A DNA stretch of 64,000 bases from Sphingobacteriaceae bacterium. GTDB taxonomy: Bacteria; Bacteroidota; Bacteroidia; Sphingobacteriales; Sphingobacteriaceae. The stretch spans positions 124,001-188,000 of the forward strand of contig CANGZD010000001.1 in NCBI GenBank assembly GCA_947458875.1, in the 5' to 3' direction. The position numbers and the translations under genes were made by a program. The notes beneath the pieces are model-generated. The model saw only the letters and a program-made list of their open reading frames with translations, had not been told where the DNA came from and made no database searches. This document shows, in pieces, positions 40,593 to 49,723 of the stretch (the stretch's first letter is position 1; the number at the start of each line of letters is the position of its first letter).

Positions 40593-43037
40593 ATGGATAC
40601 GGTATTTATTGGCGAGCAGCTCCTACCCGGCAAACTGGGTCAGTTTTTTGTAGTACTTTCATTCGGAACTGCTTTACTTGCCACCCTGGCCTATTATTTT
40701 GATAGCATCAGAGATCAAACAGATGGTTCATGGCGCAAAATTGCCCGTTTTGCTTTTGCCTTGAATTTCTTGGCGGTCATCGGGATAGGAAGCAGCTTAT
40801 TTTACATCATTTATAATCACCTTTTTGAATACCATTACGCATGGGCCCATTCTTCGCGTTCCTTGCCGGTTTATTACATCATTTCCAGTTTTTGGGAAGG
40901 GCAGGAAGGTAGTTTTTGGCTGTGGACTTTCTGGCAGTCGATTTTAGGTTTAGTGTTACTGTTTAGGGCCAAGAGTTGGGAAAGTCCGGTAATGACCGTG
41001 GTGATGCTTTCTCAGGTATTTTTGGCCTCCATGTTATTAGGTGTTGAGATTTTGGGCATCAGGGTGGGTAGCTCTCCTTTTATCTTATTGAGAGAAGCCA
41101 TGGATGCGCCGGTTTTCTCGAGACCCGATTACCTGAGTTTAATAGCCGACGGTAATGGCTTAAATCCTTTGTTGCAAAATTATTGGATGGTCATCCATCC
41201 GCCCACCCTTTTCATGGGCTTTGCCGCCATGATCATCCCATTTGCATTTGCAATTGCCGGCTTGTGGCAAAAACGTTACGAAGATTGGATCAAAGTTGCC
41301 CTGCCTTGGTCACTGTTTGCGGTCATGGTACTGGGAGCGGGTATCATTATGGGCTCTTTCTGGGCATACGAAGCCTTAAACTTTGGCGGTTTTTGGGCTT
41401 GGGATCCGGTTGAGAATGCATCTTTAATCCCTTGGTTAACACTCATTGCAGCTGTGCACGTGATGCTGGCTTATAAAAATAGCGGTCAGGCTTATTTTAC
41501 TTCTGTTTTTCTGGCACTCATCAGTTTTGTGTTGGTGCTCTATGCTTCCTTCCTTACCCGCAGTGGTATTTTAGGTGAGGCCTCTGTGCACTCATTTACA
41601 GATTTAGGTATGTTTTGGCAGTTGTATCTTTACATTGCCGCTTTCAAGCTCATCGCCATCGGTTTGATTTGGGCTCGTTGGAAATCATTGCCTTTTTCTA
41701 AAAAAGAAGAAGAAACGTACTCAAGAGAATTTTGGTTGTTCATTGGAGCCATCATTTTAGTATTGGCATGTTTACAAATCTTGGCTACCACTTCTATCCC
41801 AGTATTCAATCGGATTTTTGGTACCGAGATTGCACCTCCAACCGAAGTAGTGGCGCATTACAACAAGTGGCAGATTAATTTCGCCATCATAACGGCCATC
41901 ATTTCTGGTTTTACACAATATCTCAAATACAAAAAATCAGACCCTAAGCAATTCTACCGTCAGGTGCTTAGAGCCTTGCTCATTTCCGTAATCGCCACTG
42001 CACTTACGGGTTACATATGTGGTATTTACACCAATGTAGGATACATGCTGCTCACCTTTGCAGCGCTTTTCTCAGTGATTGCCAACATGCATATTTTGTA
42101 TGAAGCGATCAAAGGCAAATGGAAACTGGCTGGTTCTGCCCTGGCTCACGTGGGATTTGGGCTGTTGTTAATTGGTGCAATGGTGGCTGCAGCTACCAAC
42201 AAGGTTATTTCAATTAATACCAGCGGAATTGGTTTTGGGGATGCCTTTGCTAAGGATAACAATCCAAGAGAAAACATCATTCTCTACGAAAACGAACCGG
42301 TGATCATGGATCAGTATACGGTAACCTACCTTGGCGATTCCACTTCGGGTCCTAACACTTATTATCGTGTCAACTATAAAGTGATCGACCAGAAAACTGG
42401 TCAAATTACCGAAGAGTTCGATCTGTATCCAAATGCACAACAAAATGCCAAGATGCGTCAGATTATCGCATCGCCCGATACTCGCCATTATTTATGGAAA
42501 GATATTTACACGCATGTAAGTAGTGTGCCTTTAAAAGAAGAAGAAGAGCACGAACCGCATGAAGGCCACACTGACGAAGAAGATTATGGCAAGCCCGTGG
42601 TTTACCAAGTAAAGCCGGGTGATTCTATCCGGGTAAGGGATGCCATTATCCGGGTGAAATCTGTAAACCGTCAAGCCAAGATCCAAAATATTCCGCTGTC
42701 TAAAGGAGATGTCTCGGTAGCTTTAAGTCTGGAAGTGTTTGCTGGGCAAAAGACTTATCAAGTAGAGCCGGCCTTCTTAATCAAAGGAAATAACTCCTAC
42801 GATTTTGGTAAAACCATCGATGAATTAGGAATGAAACTTCGCTTTACTAATATTCTTCCAAAAGAAGATAAACTGGAGCTAAGCATCTATCAAAAACCAA
42901 AAGCGGAGAAAAATTGGATTGTAATGAAGGCGATCATGTTCCCTTACATTAATTTATTTTGGGCGGGTGCCATCATCATGACCATTGGTTTCCTATTGTC
43001 TATATTTAGGAGAAATAAGGAACTTAAAATCACCTAA
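40593..43037 (+). CDS. ccmF: Cytochrome c heme lyase subunit CcmF
   Basis: An 814-residue inner-membrane protein with about 14-15 hydrophobic segments. The heme-binding WWD domain is visible (NFGGFWAWDPVENASLIPW), as are the HPPTLFMGF motif and conserved histidines on either side. A long periplasmic region (about residues 545-780) contains an acidic, His-rich stretch (EEEEHEPHEGHTDEEDYG). CcmF attaches heme from CcmE to apocytochrome c. It is larger than the typical ~650-residue protein because of the extra periplasmic part. The following gene starts one base after the stop. Confidence 0.92.
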   Translation: MDTVFIGEQLLPGKLGQFFVVLSFGTALLATLAYYFDSIRDQTDGSWRKIARFAFALNFLAVIGIGSSLFYIIYNHLFEYHYAWAHSSRSLPVYYIISSFWEGQEGSFWLWTFWQSILGLVLLFRAKSWESPVMTVVMLSQVFLASMLLGVEILGIRVGSSPFILLREAMDAPVFSRPDYLSLIADGNGLNPLLQNYWMVIHPPTLFMGFAAMIIPFAFAIAGLWQKRYEDWIKVALPWSLFAVMVLGAGIIMGSFWAYEALNFGGFWAWDPVENASLIPWLTLIAAVHVMLAYKNSGQAYFTSVFLALISFVLVLYASFLTRSGILGEASVHSFTDLGMFWQLYLYIAAFKLIAIGLIWARWKSLPFSKKEEETYSREFWLFIGAIILVLACLQILATTSIPVFNRIFGTEIAPPTEVVAHYNKWQINFAIITAIISGFTQYLKYKKSDPKQFYRQVLRALLISVIATALTGYICGIYTNVGYMLLTFAALFSVIANMHILYEAIKGKWKLAGSALAHVGFGLLLIGAMVAAATNKVISINTSGIGFGDAFAKDNNPRENIILYENEPVIMDQYTVTYLGDSTSGPNTYYRVNYKVIDQKTGQITEEFDLYPNAQQNAKMRQIIASPDTRHYLWKDIYTHVSSVPLKEEEEHEPHEGHTDEEDYGKPVVYQVKPGDSIRVRDAIIRVKSVNRQAKIQNIPLSKGDVSVALSLEVFAGQKTYQVEPAFLIKGNNSYDFGKTIDELGMKLRFTNILPKEDKLELSIYQKPKAEKNWIVMKAIMFPYINLFWAGAIIMTIGFLLSIFRRNKELKIT

Positions 43038-43038
43038 A

Positions 43039-43800
43039 ATGAACATCATCCTGCTGGGCAGCGGTCGAGTGGCCACACAATTGGGCCAGGCTTTGCATAA
43101 AGCAGGAGCGTCGTTTCTACAGGTTTATAGCCGTACTCAAGATCATGCTGCGAAATTGGCCGCAAAACTTAATTGCGAATCGATCAGTGATAGTTCAAAA
43201 CTCAGACTCGATGCCGATCTTTACATCCTATCTGTAACGGACGATGCCTTGCCTGCACTGGCTCAGCAACTGTCACTTAAAGATCGATTAGTGGTGCACA
43301 CATCCGGGTCTACTCCCATGTCTGTACTTGAACCTGCATCCAATAAAATCGGGGTTTTTTATCCCTTGCAAACCTTTTCGCATGAAAAGGAAGTTGATTT
43401 TAGTGTAATACCTTTAATCATTGAGTCTAATAATCCTGAATCATTAATTTTATTGAAAGATTTTGCAGCTAAGCTAAGTACCAAAGTTCTGGAATTAGAT
43501 TCCGCTCAAAGATTGATTTTACATGTGGCTGCCGTTTTCGCCTGTAATTTCAGTAATCACATGTATGCCATTGCACAAGAGCTTTTGGCAACCAGACAAT
43601 TGGATTTTGACCTGATCAGACCCTTGATTGCTGAAACCGCAGCCAAGGTACATTTCAATTTGCCCATTGAGGTGCAAACAGGCCCTGCCATCCGAAATGA
43701 TAAGCTGACCATTCAGAAGCACCTCGATTCGCTCAAAGATCAGCCCCAACTGCAAGAAATCTACCGTTTGCTCAGTCAGAGCATAGTCAATTTACGATAG
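43039..43800 (+). CDS. Rossmann-fold DUF2520 family oxidoreductase-like protein
   Basis: A 253-residue protein with an N-terminal dinucleotide fold (NIILLGSGRVATQLGQALHKAG) and a C-terminal helical domain (VAAVFACNFSNHMYAIAQELLA), the DUF2520 layout. Members resemble 2-hydroxyacid or F420-dependent dehydrogenases but no reaction is established. The start at 43039 gives the intact fold; the longer frame overlaps ccmF. It follows ccmF by a single base and is probably co-transcribed. The downstream ferredoxin has its own promoter element. Confidence 0.8.
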   Translation: MNIILLGSGRVATQLGQALHKAGASFLQVYSRTQDHAAKLAAKLNCESISDSSKLRLDADLYILSVTDDALPALAQQLSLKDRLVVHTSGSTPMSVLEPASNKIGVFYPLQTFSHEKEVDFSVIPLIIESNNPESLILLKDFAAKLSTKVLELDSAQRLILHVAAVFACNFSNHMYAIAQELLATRQLDFDLIRPLIAETAAKVHFNLPIEVQTGPAIRNDKLTIQKHLDSLKDQPQLQEIYRLLSQSIVNLR

Positions 43801-43826
43801 TATTCCACAGGCACGCCTAATTTTTT

Positions 43827-43834
43827 TAATTTTG
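43827..43834 (+). promoter_or_regulatory. -7 promoter element for fdx-iscX
   Basis: TAATTTTG ends 7 bases before the ferredoxin ATG. Confidence 0.5.
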
Positions 43835-43841
43835 CGCTGCG

Positions 43842-44174
43842 ATGAATATTTTCAAGATCAAGATCAATTTTGAAGAAGCCGATAAGTCTCCTGTAGTATT
43901 AGATATTGCCAAAGGCGAGTCAGTGCTGGACGTGTGCATGGATAACGGCATTGAGCTACAACACAATTGCGGCGGGGTTTGTGGATGCAGTACCTGCCAC
44001 ATTTATGTAAACCAGGGCATGGATCATTTACAGGAAATTTCAGATAAAGAAGAAGATTTTATAGATAGAGCCGTTAATCCACGTATCAATTCCCGCTTGG
44101 GTTGCCAATGCGTAGCAATTGATGGCGATATTGAAGTAACTTTACCAGACCAAAGCCAGTTTTTAGGACATTAA
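43842..44174 (+). CDS. fdx: Isc-type 2Fe-2S ferredoxin
   Basis: A 110-residue adrenodoxin-type ferredoxin. The four ligands are in HNCGGVCGCSTCHIYV (CxxxxxCxxC; an extra Cys is present) and LGCQCVAIDG near the C terminus. Such ferredoxins donate electrons for Fe-S cluster assembly on IscU. It is two bases from iscX, which supports this role over an oxygenase partner. hscA of the same pathway lies about 12 kb upstream on the other strand. Confidence 0.87.
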   Translation: MNIFKIKINFEEADKSPVVLDIAKGESVLDVCMDNGIELQHNCGGVCGCSTCHIYVNQGMDHLQEISDKEEDFIDRAVNPRINSRLGCQCVAIDGDIEVTLPDQSQFLGH

Positions 44175-44176
44175 TT

Positions 44177-44419
44177 ATGATTGACGATAAATACGCTTTA
44201 CCCATTTATTGGAACGATTACGAAGATATTGCCATGGGTTTGTACGAAAAATTTGGCGATGAGTTTGGAGAACCTAAAATATACCGCATTCGCTTTACCG
44301 ATTTGATGGAGTGGGTACTGAGCCTTCCTTCATTTGCCGGAAAACGCGAAGAATGTAACGAAGGCCACTTGGAGCAAATTCAGTCCGCTTGGGTGTACGA
44401 ATGGCGAGATAACCAATAA
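44177..44419 (+). CDS. iscX: Fe-S assembly protein IscX
   Basis: An 80-residue protein similar to IscX: YWNDYEDIAMGLYEKFGDEF, YRIRFTDLMEWVLSLPSF, and a final ILEAI-like helix (HLEQIQSAWVYEWRDNQ). IscX binds IscS and tunes iron delivery. It is somewhat longer than the ~66-residue E. coli protein at the N terminus. It follows fdx by two bases in an operon. The ~85-base region after it contains repeated GGCAATTAG segments and no terminator I can support. Confidence 0.82.
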   Translation: MIDDKYALPIYWNDYEDIAMGLYEKFGDEFGEPKIYRIRFTDLMEWVLSLPSFAGKREECNEGHLEQIQSAWVYEWRDNQ

Positions 44420-44477
44420 TTCTATTTGGCAATTAGCCGATTTGTCCATTCGGCAATTAGACTATTTTTCATAGTTT

Positions 44478-44485
44478 TAAGTTTG
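44478..44485 (+). promoter_or_regulatory. -7 promoter element for kdsC
   Basis: TAAGTTTG lies 20 bases before the kdsC ATG and matches TAnnTTTG. Confidence 0.45.
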
Positions 44486-44505
44486 ATAAACCGACAAATC
44501 CGCAA

Positions 44506-45021
44506 ATGTTAAGTCAACTTTCCCAAATCAGGGCCTTTATTTTCGATGTGGACGGTGTACTCACCGACGGTTTGGTACATGTGACCGAAACCGGAGAGCA
44601 GTTACGCCGATTCAGCATTAAAGATGGCTATGCGCTACAGCTTGCCGTAAAACGAGGTTTTCCGATTGCCATCATTTCAGGTGGCCGTTCCCAAAGCGTG
44701 GTCAGTCGGTTGAAAGGTTTGGGAATTCAAGATATTTATATCGGTGTGGATACCAAGACCGATGCCTTTGAGGAGTTTTTGTTGATTCACGATTTACAAG
44801 CTGAACAGGTACTCTACATGGGCGATGATATTCCGGATTTTCCAGTGATGAAAAAAGTAGGTTTGCCCACTTGTCCGGCCGATGCTGCCGAAGAGATCAA
44901 AGCCATATCCAACTATATTTCACCCATAAAAGGTGGTGCCGGCTGTGTTCGCGATGTCATTGAGAAAGTATTGAAAGTTCAGGGTTTATGGCTGGATGAA
45001 CAGCCCTCGGCGAAAGCCTAA
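44506..45021 (+). CDS. kdsC: 3-deoxy-D-manno-octulosonate 8-phosphate phosphatase
   Basis: A 171-residue C0-type HAD phosphatase, normal for KdsC. The HAD motifs are FDVDGVLTDGLVHV (nucleophile and acid Asp), AIISGGRSQS, and LYMGDDIPDFPVM. It removes phosphate from KDO-8-P in lipopolysaccharide core synthesis. The maf gene follows 4 bases after its stop, so the two are probably an operon. Family members with other sugar acids exist, but this length and motif set fit KdsC. Confidence 0.87.
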   Translation: MLSQLSQIRAFIFDVDGVLTDGLVHVTETGEQLRRFSIKDGYALQLAVKRGFPIAIISGGRSQSVVSRLKGLGIQDIYIGVDTKTDAFEEFLLIHDLQAEQVLYMGDDIPDFPVMKKVGLPTCPADAAEEIKAISNYISPIKGGAGCVRDVIEKVLKVQGLWLDEQPSAKA

Positions 45022-45025
45022 CATC

Positions 45026-45595
45026 ATGTTTTTATTTCCCCCAATCATTTTAGCTTCTAAATCCCCCCGCCGTCAGGAATTGATGAAATTGCTGGGTCTT
45101 GATTTTCGTGTCGTTTTAAAAGAAGTGGATGAGAGTTATCCCGAAAGCCTGAGTCCGGCTGAGGTAGCTTTGTACATCGCCGAAAAAAAGGCCAAAGCAT
45201 TTGATGAGGACATTGCAAACGAAATCGTGATCACCGCCGACACCCTGGTTTGTGTAGAAGGACAGATTTTGGGTAAGCCCGAAAATGACGAACATGCTTT
45301 TGAGATCTTGTCGATGCTTTCAGGCCGCAAGCATGAAGTGATGACGGGTGTTTGCCTGCTGAAAGATCACCAGCTCCATTCCTTTGTAGAAACTTCGGAA
45401 GTATACTTTAAAACCCTGAGCCCAGAGCAAATCAAGTCGTATATCGCCACCGGTCAGCCGATGGATAAAGCCGGCGCTTATGGTATTCAGGAGTGGATTG
45501 GTTTAATCGGTATCGAGCGCATCAATGGTTCCTACACCAATGTGGTGGGCTTGCCTACCCATCGTTTGTATGAAGAATTGTTGAAGTTGATTTAA
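45026..45595 (+). CDS. maf: Maf-like nucleoside triphosphate pyrophosphatase
   Basis: A 189-residue Maf/YhdE enzyme that hydrolyses non-canonical or dTTP/UTP-type nucleotides. Characteristic segments are IILASKSPRRQELMKLLG, ITADTLVC, GRKHEVMTGV and DKAGAYGIQEWIG. The start is the ATG at 45026, giving the standard N terminus; the longer frame overlaps kdsC. The last 4 bases overlap the convergent M24 peptidase gene. Confidence 0.9.
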   Translation: MFLFPPIILASKSPRRQELMKLLGLDFRVVLKEVDESYPESLSPAEVALYIAEKKAKAFDEDIANEIVITADTLVCVEGQILGKPENDEHAFEILSMLSGRKHEVMTGVCLLKDHQLHSFVETSEVYFKTLSPEQIKSYIATGQPMDKAGAYGIQEWIGLIGIERINGSYTNVVGLPTHRLYEELLKLI

Positions 45596-46269
45596 ACGCT
45601 CAGCAACTGCTCAAAAAATCCCCCAATTTCACGTTTGCGATCAACTAAATGAATCTCCAAAATCCATTCACGTGGGTTCCCTGACTTATCTGGGCCAAAC
45701 ATATCGGTGAGGTTTTCGGGATGAATATAATTGTCTTTGATTTCTTTTTCCAGACGTTCGTGCGGAAAATGTCCGATGATATGCCCGGCCATGTGTCCGC
45801 CAAACTCCCAGCCGTATTTTTTCGATACGGAAACCACATGTGCATAATAATCGGCTCCCGTTAAGGAAGTCTTACTTGCATAAAATGCTTTGCATTCCTG
45901 CCAAATGGGTTCCAGATCGTTTTTCAGTTTCAGTTTAATCGGATCATTCCCTATTACATAAGTGCGGCCAAAATCTGCTTCCCATTCATCGAAAATGGGG
46001 CCAAAATCCAGAAAAAGGATCTCATCATCCCGTAAGGTTAAATTCGGTGGATTCTCATTGTAGGGAAGGAGCGTGTTCTTACCGGCCCGGATAATACGTT
46101 TATGCCAGTATTTTTCTATGCCGAACAATTCTTTGGCCAGTTCAAACACCTCATCGTTCAGTTCTTCTTCGGTTTTACCGGCACAAATCAACCCTCGCTG
46201 TTCTAAGCTGTCGAAAAGTTGTAAAGCTTTTTGCTCAGCTTCAATCAGGTTCTGTTTGGTACTGGACAT
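45592..46269 (-). CDS. M24-family metallopeptidase (Xaa-Pro/methionine aminopeptidase fold)
   Basis: A 225-residue pita-bread-fold peptidase. Probable metal ligands are seen in LDFGPIFDEWEADFGRTY (two Asp), GGHMAGHIIGHFPHE (His) and EIHLVDRKREIGGFFEQ (two Glu). It lacks the N-terminal domain of full Xaa-Pro aminopeptidases, so it is a short single-domain type. It lies two bases after the ABC permease gene on the same strand and is likely co-transcribed with it. Substrate is unknown. Confidence 0.8.
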   Translation of the reverse strand: MSSTKQNLIEAEQKALQLFDSLEQRGLICAGKTEEELNDEVFELAKELFGIEKYWHKRIIRAGKNTLLPYNENPPNLTLRDDEILFLDFGPIFDEWEADFGRTYVIGNDPIKLKLKNDLEPIWQECKAFYASKTSLTGADYYAHVVSVSKKYGWEFGGHMAGHIIGHFPHERLEKEIKDNYIHPENLTDMFGPDKSGNPREWILEIHLVDRKREIGGFFEQLLSV

Positions 46270-46271
46270 CC

Positions 46272-47585
46272 TTATTCTTTATAAGTAAGCCATTTGGCCA
46301 ATTCTTTAAAACTCACTTTTTTGCCGTACATCAAGATACCCACCCGGTAAATTCTTGCTGCCAGCCAGGTGGTAAATAAAAATCCAGCGATCAATAACAC
46401 CATAGATAAGGCTACTTCCCATGCGGGTACGCCAAAAGGCAGGCGAACCATCATCGCAATAGGCGAGGTGAACGGAATGATACTTAGCCAGAACGAAAGG
46501 GTACTGTCCGGATTGTTTACAATGAAACTAAAAGACATAATGTAAGTGAAAAGAAGGGGCATAGTGATCGGGAACATGAACTGCTGTGTTTCGGTCTCAT
46601 TGTCGACAGCGGCCCCAATAGCGGCAAAAAGCGCACTGTATATAAGATATCCACCCAGGAAAAATACCAAGAAGCAGCCCAGGATATAAGGTAGATTTAA
46701 AGTCTGAATGGCATTTAATATTTTTGCCGCTGGTCCCTCCGCATTTACTTGCTCAATAGTTTTGCCAGCTTCGTTTACGCTAACCTCCGTTTTTACCTGA
46801 TCGATTTTATCTTTTAGTAACAGTTTACCTGCAGCTCCCGTGAGCGTGGTTGACAATACGATCCATAAGATAAACTGAGTGAGTCCTACCAAACCAACGC
46901 CAATGATTTTGCCCATCATCAGTTGGAAAGGTTTTACTGAAGAGATCACCACCTCTACGATCCGGCTGGTTTTTTCCTCGATCACCCCACGCATTACCTG
47001 AGCACCGTAAATAAACAAGGAAATATAGATGAGAATAGCAGCAGCAAAGCCGATGGCATAAGCCGCTCCGGCACTGCTGTCTTTTTCGCCTTCTTCGCTC
47101 AATTCAATAGAATCGATGTTTACATCCGGATCGATTTCTTTAAGCGTAGCAGGATCTATACCCGCATCTTTCAATTGTTTGTTGCGTAACAAATCATTGA
47201 TCTGTTTCTCCATATTCGATACGGCCGATAGACCTGCTTTTTTGGTGGAGAATAATTCAATTTTCCCGTCACTTTCAATATTTGCAGGGATATAGAGCAC
47301 AAATCCTTCGCCACTTTCGGTCGCTTCTTTTTTGGCAGCGTCTAAACTTTCTTTGGTGGTGATATAATTGACCGAGCTGTTATTTTTGAAATTCCCTGCA
47401 AAAATACCGCTCTCATCTATCACCTTTACCTGGGCTTTTTTGTCGCCACCTTTAACAGTAAGAAAGGCGATAAGGCCATACATGCCGATGATGAGTGCAG
47501 GTACCAGGAAGGTCATTACTAAAAATGATTTTTTCTTTACCCGGCTCAGGTATTCACGTTGAATAATCAGTAATATCTTGTTCAT
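46272..47585 (-). CDS. ABC-2 type transporter permease (NatB-like)
   Basis: A 437-residue permease. One transmembrane helix sits at the N terminus (SFLVMTFLVPALIIGMYGLI), followed by a ~150-residue extracytoplasmic domain, then about five more helices in the C-terminal half (AYAIGFAAAILIYISLFIYG, ILGCFLVFFLGGYLIYS). The phrase GVIEEKTSRIVEVVISSVKPFQLMMGK is typical of NatB-type exporters. It pairs with the ATPase gene 5 bases upstream. Substrate (sodium, drug or peptide) is not deducible. Confidence 0.85.
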   Translation of the reverse strand: MNKILLIIQREYLSRVKKKSFLVMTFLVPALIIGMYGLIAFLTVKGGDKKAQVKVIDESGIFAGNFKNNSSVNYITTKESLDAAKKEATESGEGFVLYIPANIESDGKIELFSTKKAGLSAVSNMEKQINDLLRNKQLKDAGIDPATLKEIDPDVNIDSIELSEEGEKDSSAGAAYAIGFAAAILIYISLFIYGAQVMRGVIEEKTSRIVEVVISSVKPFQLMMGKIIGVGLVGLTQFILWIVLSTTLTGAAGKLLLKDKIDQVKTEVSVNEAGKTIEQVNAEGPAAKILNAIQTLNLPYILGCFLVFFLGGYLIYSALFAAIGAAVDNETETQQFMFPITMPLLFTYIMSFSFIVNNPDSTLSFWLSIIPFTSPIAMMVRLPFGVPAWEVALSMVLLIAGFLFTTWLAARIYRVGILMYGKKVSFKELAKWLTYKE

Positions 47586-47590
47586 TGGGC

Positions 47591-48484
47591 TTAGCTTAAT
47601 TGGGTTACTTTCTGAATGAAAATGTCGTTGATACTGGGTACCTGTTCTTTCAGTTCCAGAATTTGGATGCTGGGCAGCAGGTAGCTTAATAAATCATTCG
47701 GCGTTTTACCTGCGGCAATTTTTACCGTTACGTTTTCGCTATCGGCAGGTTTAACGATGCTGAACAAACCGGCTTTTTCTGCTGGGAAAGCACCGCTGTA
47801 ATTCAGGTGGAAGGTATTATCGCGATAGCTGTTTTTGATGTCCTTCACCTTGCCATCCAGAATTTTATGCGAACGGTTAATGAGCGCAATGCTGTCACAC
47901 AATTGCTCCACCGATTCCATCCGGTGGGTGGAGAAAATGATGGTGGTGCCCTTGCGGTTCAGCTCCAGAATCTCTTGGGTCACAATTTCGGCATTCACCG
48001 GGTCGAAACCGGAAAAAGGTTCATCGAGGATGATGAGTTCGGGCTCGTGCAAAACGGTGGCTACAAACTGCACCTTTTGCTGCATGCCCTTGCTCAAGTC
48101 TTCCACTTTTTTATCCCACCAGGTTTGCATGTCCATTTTCTCGAACCAGTATTTGATGCGCTTGATGGCTTCGCTTCTGGATAAGCCTTTTAGTTGGGCC
48201 AGGTAAAGGGCCTGCTCCCCAATGGTCATTTTTTTATACAAGCCGCGTTCTTCGGGCAAGTAACCGATCTTGGAAATATGGTCCGGATTCAGTTTTTCAC
48301 CATTAAAATACACTTCTCCTTGGTCTGGAGCGGTGATCTGGTTAATGATACGGATGAGCGAGGTTTTGCCCGCTCCATTAGGCCCTAAAAGGCCAAAAAT
48401 ACTGCCCTTTTCTACCTCAAGGCTCACGCCGTCGAGGGCACGGTGCTGGGCATATTGTTTAACAATGTTTTTGATACTGAGCAT
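47591..48484 (-). CDS. ABC transporter ATP-binding protein
   Basis: A 297-residue ATPase. Walker A is GPNGAGKTS, the signature is LSKGMQQKVQ, and Walker B is LIILDEPFSGFD; a ~80-residue C-terminal domain follows, as in NatA-like exporters. The start is placed at ATG 48484 (MLSIKNIVKQYAQHRALDGV), because the upstream frame runs through the dnaJ terminator region. It forms an operon with the permease (5 bases downstream) and probably the M24 peptidase gene. Confidence 0.88.
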   Translation of the reverse strand: MLSIKNIVKQYAQHRALDGVSLEVEKGSIFGLLGPNGAGKTSLIRIINQITAPDQGEVYFNGEKLNPDHISKIGYLPEERGLYKKMTIGEQALYLAQLKGLSRSEAIKRIKYWFEKMDMQTWWDKKVEDLSKGMQQKVQFVATVLHEPELIILDEPFSGFDPVNAEIVTQEILELNRKGTTIIFSTHRMESVEQLCDSIALINRSHKILDGKVKDIKNSYRDNTFHLNYSGAFPAEKAGLFSIVKPADSENVTVKIAAGKTPNDLLSYLLPSIQILELKEQVPSINDIFIQKVTQLS

Positions 48485-48533
48485 AGTTCGATTTGATGCT
48501 TTGAATTTAGATAAAAGCCATTGGGAAACGTTA

Positions 48534-48561
48534 CAAAAAAAAGCCCCGAATAATCGGGGCC
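48534..48561 (-). terminator. Rho-independent terminator of grpE-dnaJ
   Basis: On the minus strand GCCCCGA and TCGGGGC form a 7-bp stem with a four-base loop, followed by eight T. It begins 6 bases after the dnaJ stop. Confidence 0.88.
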
Positions 48562-48566
48562 AATAT

Positions 48567-49721
48567 TTAACCAAAATATTCCTTCATTCGTTCAAAGAAT
48601 GATTTTTCAGACTTACCCGGTTGTGGTTTAAAATTTGGCGAGTCCTGTAGTTTTTCTAAAGTTTCTCGCTCCTCTTTTGATAAAGCTTTCGGCGTCCAGA
48701 TGTTTACATAGATCAATTGGTCGCCGCGGTGGTAAGAATTCACTTCCGGAATACCTTTACCTTTCAGTCGCAAGATCTTACCACCCTGGGTGCCCGGCTC
48801 AATTTTGATCTTGGCCTTGCCGTCGATGGTGGGTACTTCCACACTGGCGCCGATTGCCGCATCCACAAAGCTGATGTGCAGGTCGTAGATGATATGGTTC
48901 CCATCACGCTTCAGCGTTTCATGCGGAATTTCTTCAATTAAAATAATTAGATCACCCGGAACGCCACCACGTGGGGCTGCATTTCCCTTGCCACTCATGG
49001 AAAGCTGCATGCCTTCGCTCACGCCGGCCGGGATCTGGATGCTGATGGTTTCTTCCCCACGGCTCAATCCCTCACCTTGGCAGCTACCACATTTAGCAGT
49101 AATTTGCGTACCCTCACCGTTACAGGTTGGACAGGTACTGGTGGTTTGCATCTGGCCTAAAATGGTATTGGTTACACGGCGTACGGCTCCACTACCTCCG
49201 CAAGTGCGGCAGGTATTAAATGAAGATTTATCTTTTGCACCCGTACCGTCGCAGGTTTGGCAAACTACCTGTTTGTTTACTTTAATTTTTTTGTCGGCAC
49301 CTTTGGCAATTTCTTCTAAAGTCAGTTTTACTTTGATGCGAAGATTACTACCACGGCTTACCCGGCGTCCACCTCTGGAGGATTGACCGCCACCAAAGAA
49401 ACTCTCAAAAGGGCTGCCGCCACCGAAGATGTCACCAAACTGGCTGAAAATATCTTCCATGTTCATGCTGCCACCGCCAAAACCACCGGCACCGGCTGCA
49501 TTTCCAGCATGTCCGAACTGATCGTAACGCTGTTTCTTTTCCGGATTACTCAAAACCTCGTAAGCTTCAGCTGCTTCCTTGAATTTTTCTTCAGCAGCTT
49601 TGTCATCAGGGTTTTTATCCGGATGGTATTTAATAGCCAGTTTGCGATAGGCTTTTTTAATTTCCTCTGCATTGGCATTTCGGGCAACCCCGAGTACGTC
49701 GTAATAATCTCTTTTTGCCAT
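48567..49721 (-). CDS. dnaJ: Chaperone DnaJ
   Basis: A 384-residue Hsp40. The J domain holds [10 protein letters not shown]; a Gly/Phe-rich region follows ([21 protein letters not shown]); four zinc-finger CxxCxGxG units are present ([32 protein letters not shown]); and the C-terminal peptide-binding domain is complete. It stimulates DnaK ATPase in protein folding. It lies 2 bases after grpE; dnaK is not next to them. The gene ends at a strong terminator. Confidence 0.95.
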   Translation of the reverse strand: MAKRDYYDVLGVARNANAEEIKKAYRKLAIKYHPDKNPDDKAAEEKFKEAAEAYEVLSNPEKKQRYDQFGHAGNAAGAGGFGGGSMNMEDIFSQFGDIFGGGSPFESFFGGGQSSRGGRRVSRGSNLRIKVKLTLEEIAKGADKKIKVNKQVVCQTCDGTGAKDKSSFNTCRTCGGSGAVRRVTNTILGQMQTTSTCPTCNGEGTQITAKCGSCQGEGLSRGEETISIQIPAGVSEGMQLSMSGKGNAAPRGGVPGDLIILIEEIPHETLKRDGNHIIYDLHISFVDAAIGASVEVPTIDGKAKIKIEPGTQGGKILRLKGKGIPEVNSYHRGDQLIYVNIWTPKALSKEERETLEKLQDSPNFKPQPGKSEKSFFERMKEYFG

Positions 49722-49723
49722 GA

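Noticed and set aside
43842..44174. Ferredoxin as a partner of the AlkB-type hydroxylase
   Set aside because: It is two bases from iscX and has the Isc-type sequence, so Fe-S assembly is the better explanation; the hydroxylase gene lies 7 kb away.
44420..44505. Repeated GGCAATTAG segments as a possible repeat array
   Set aside because: Only two short imperfect copies are present and spacing is irregular; it is too little to call an array or CRISPR.
48485..48574. Upstream extension of the ABC ATPase gene
   Set aside because: It runs through the dnaJ terminator hairpin and its poly-T tract; the canonical N terminus begins at 48484.
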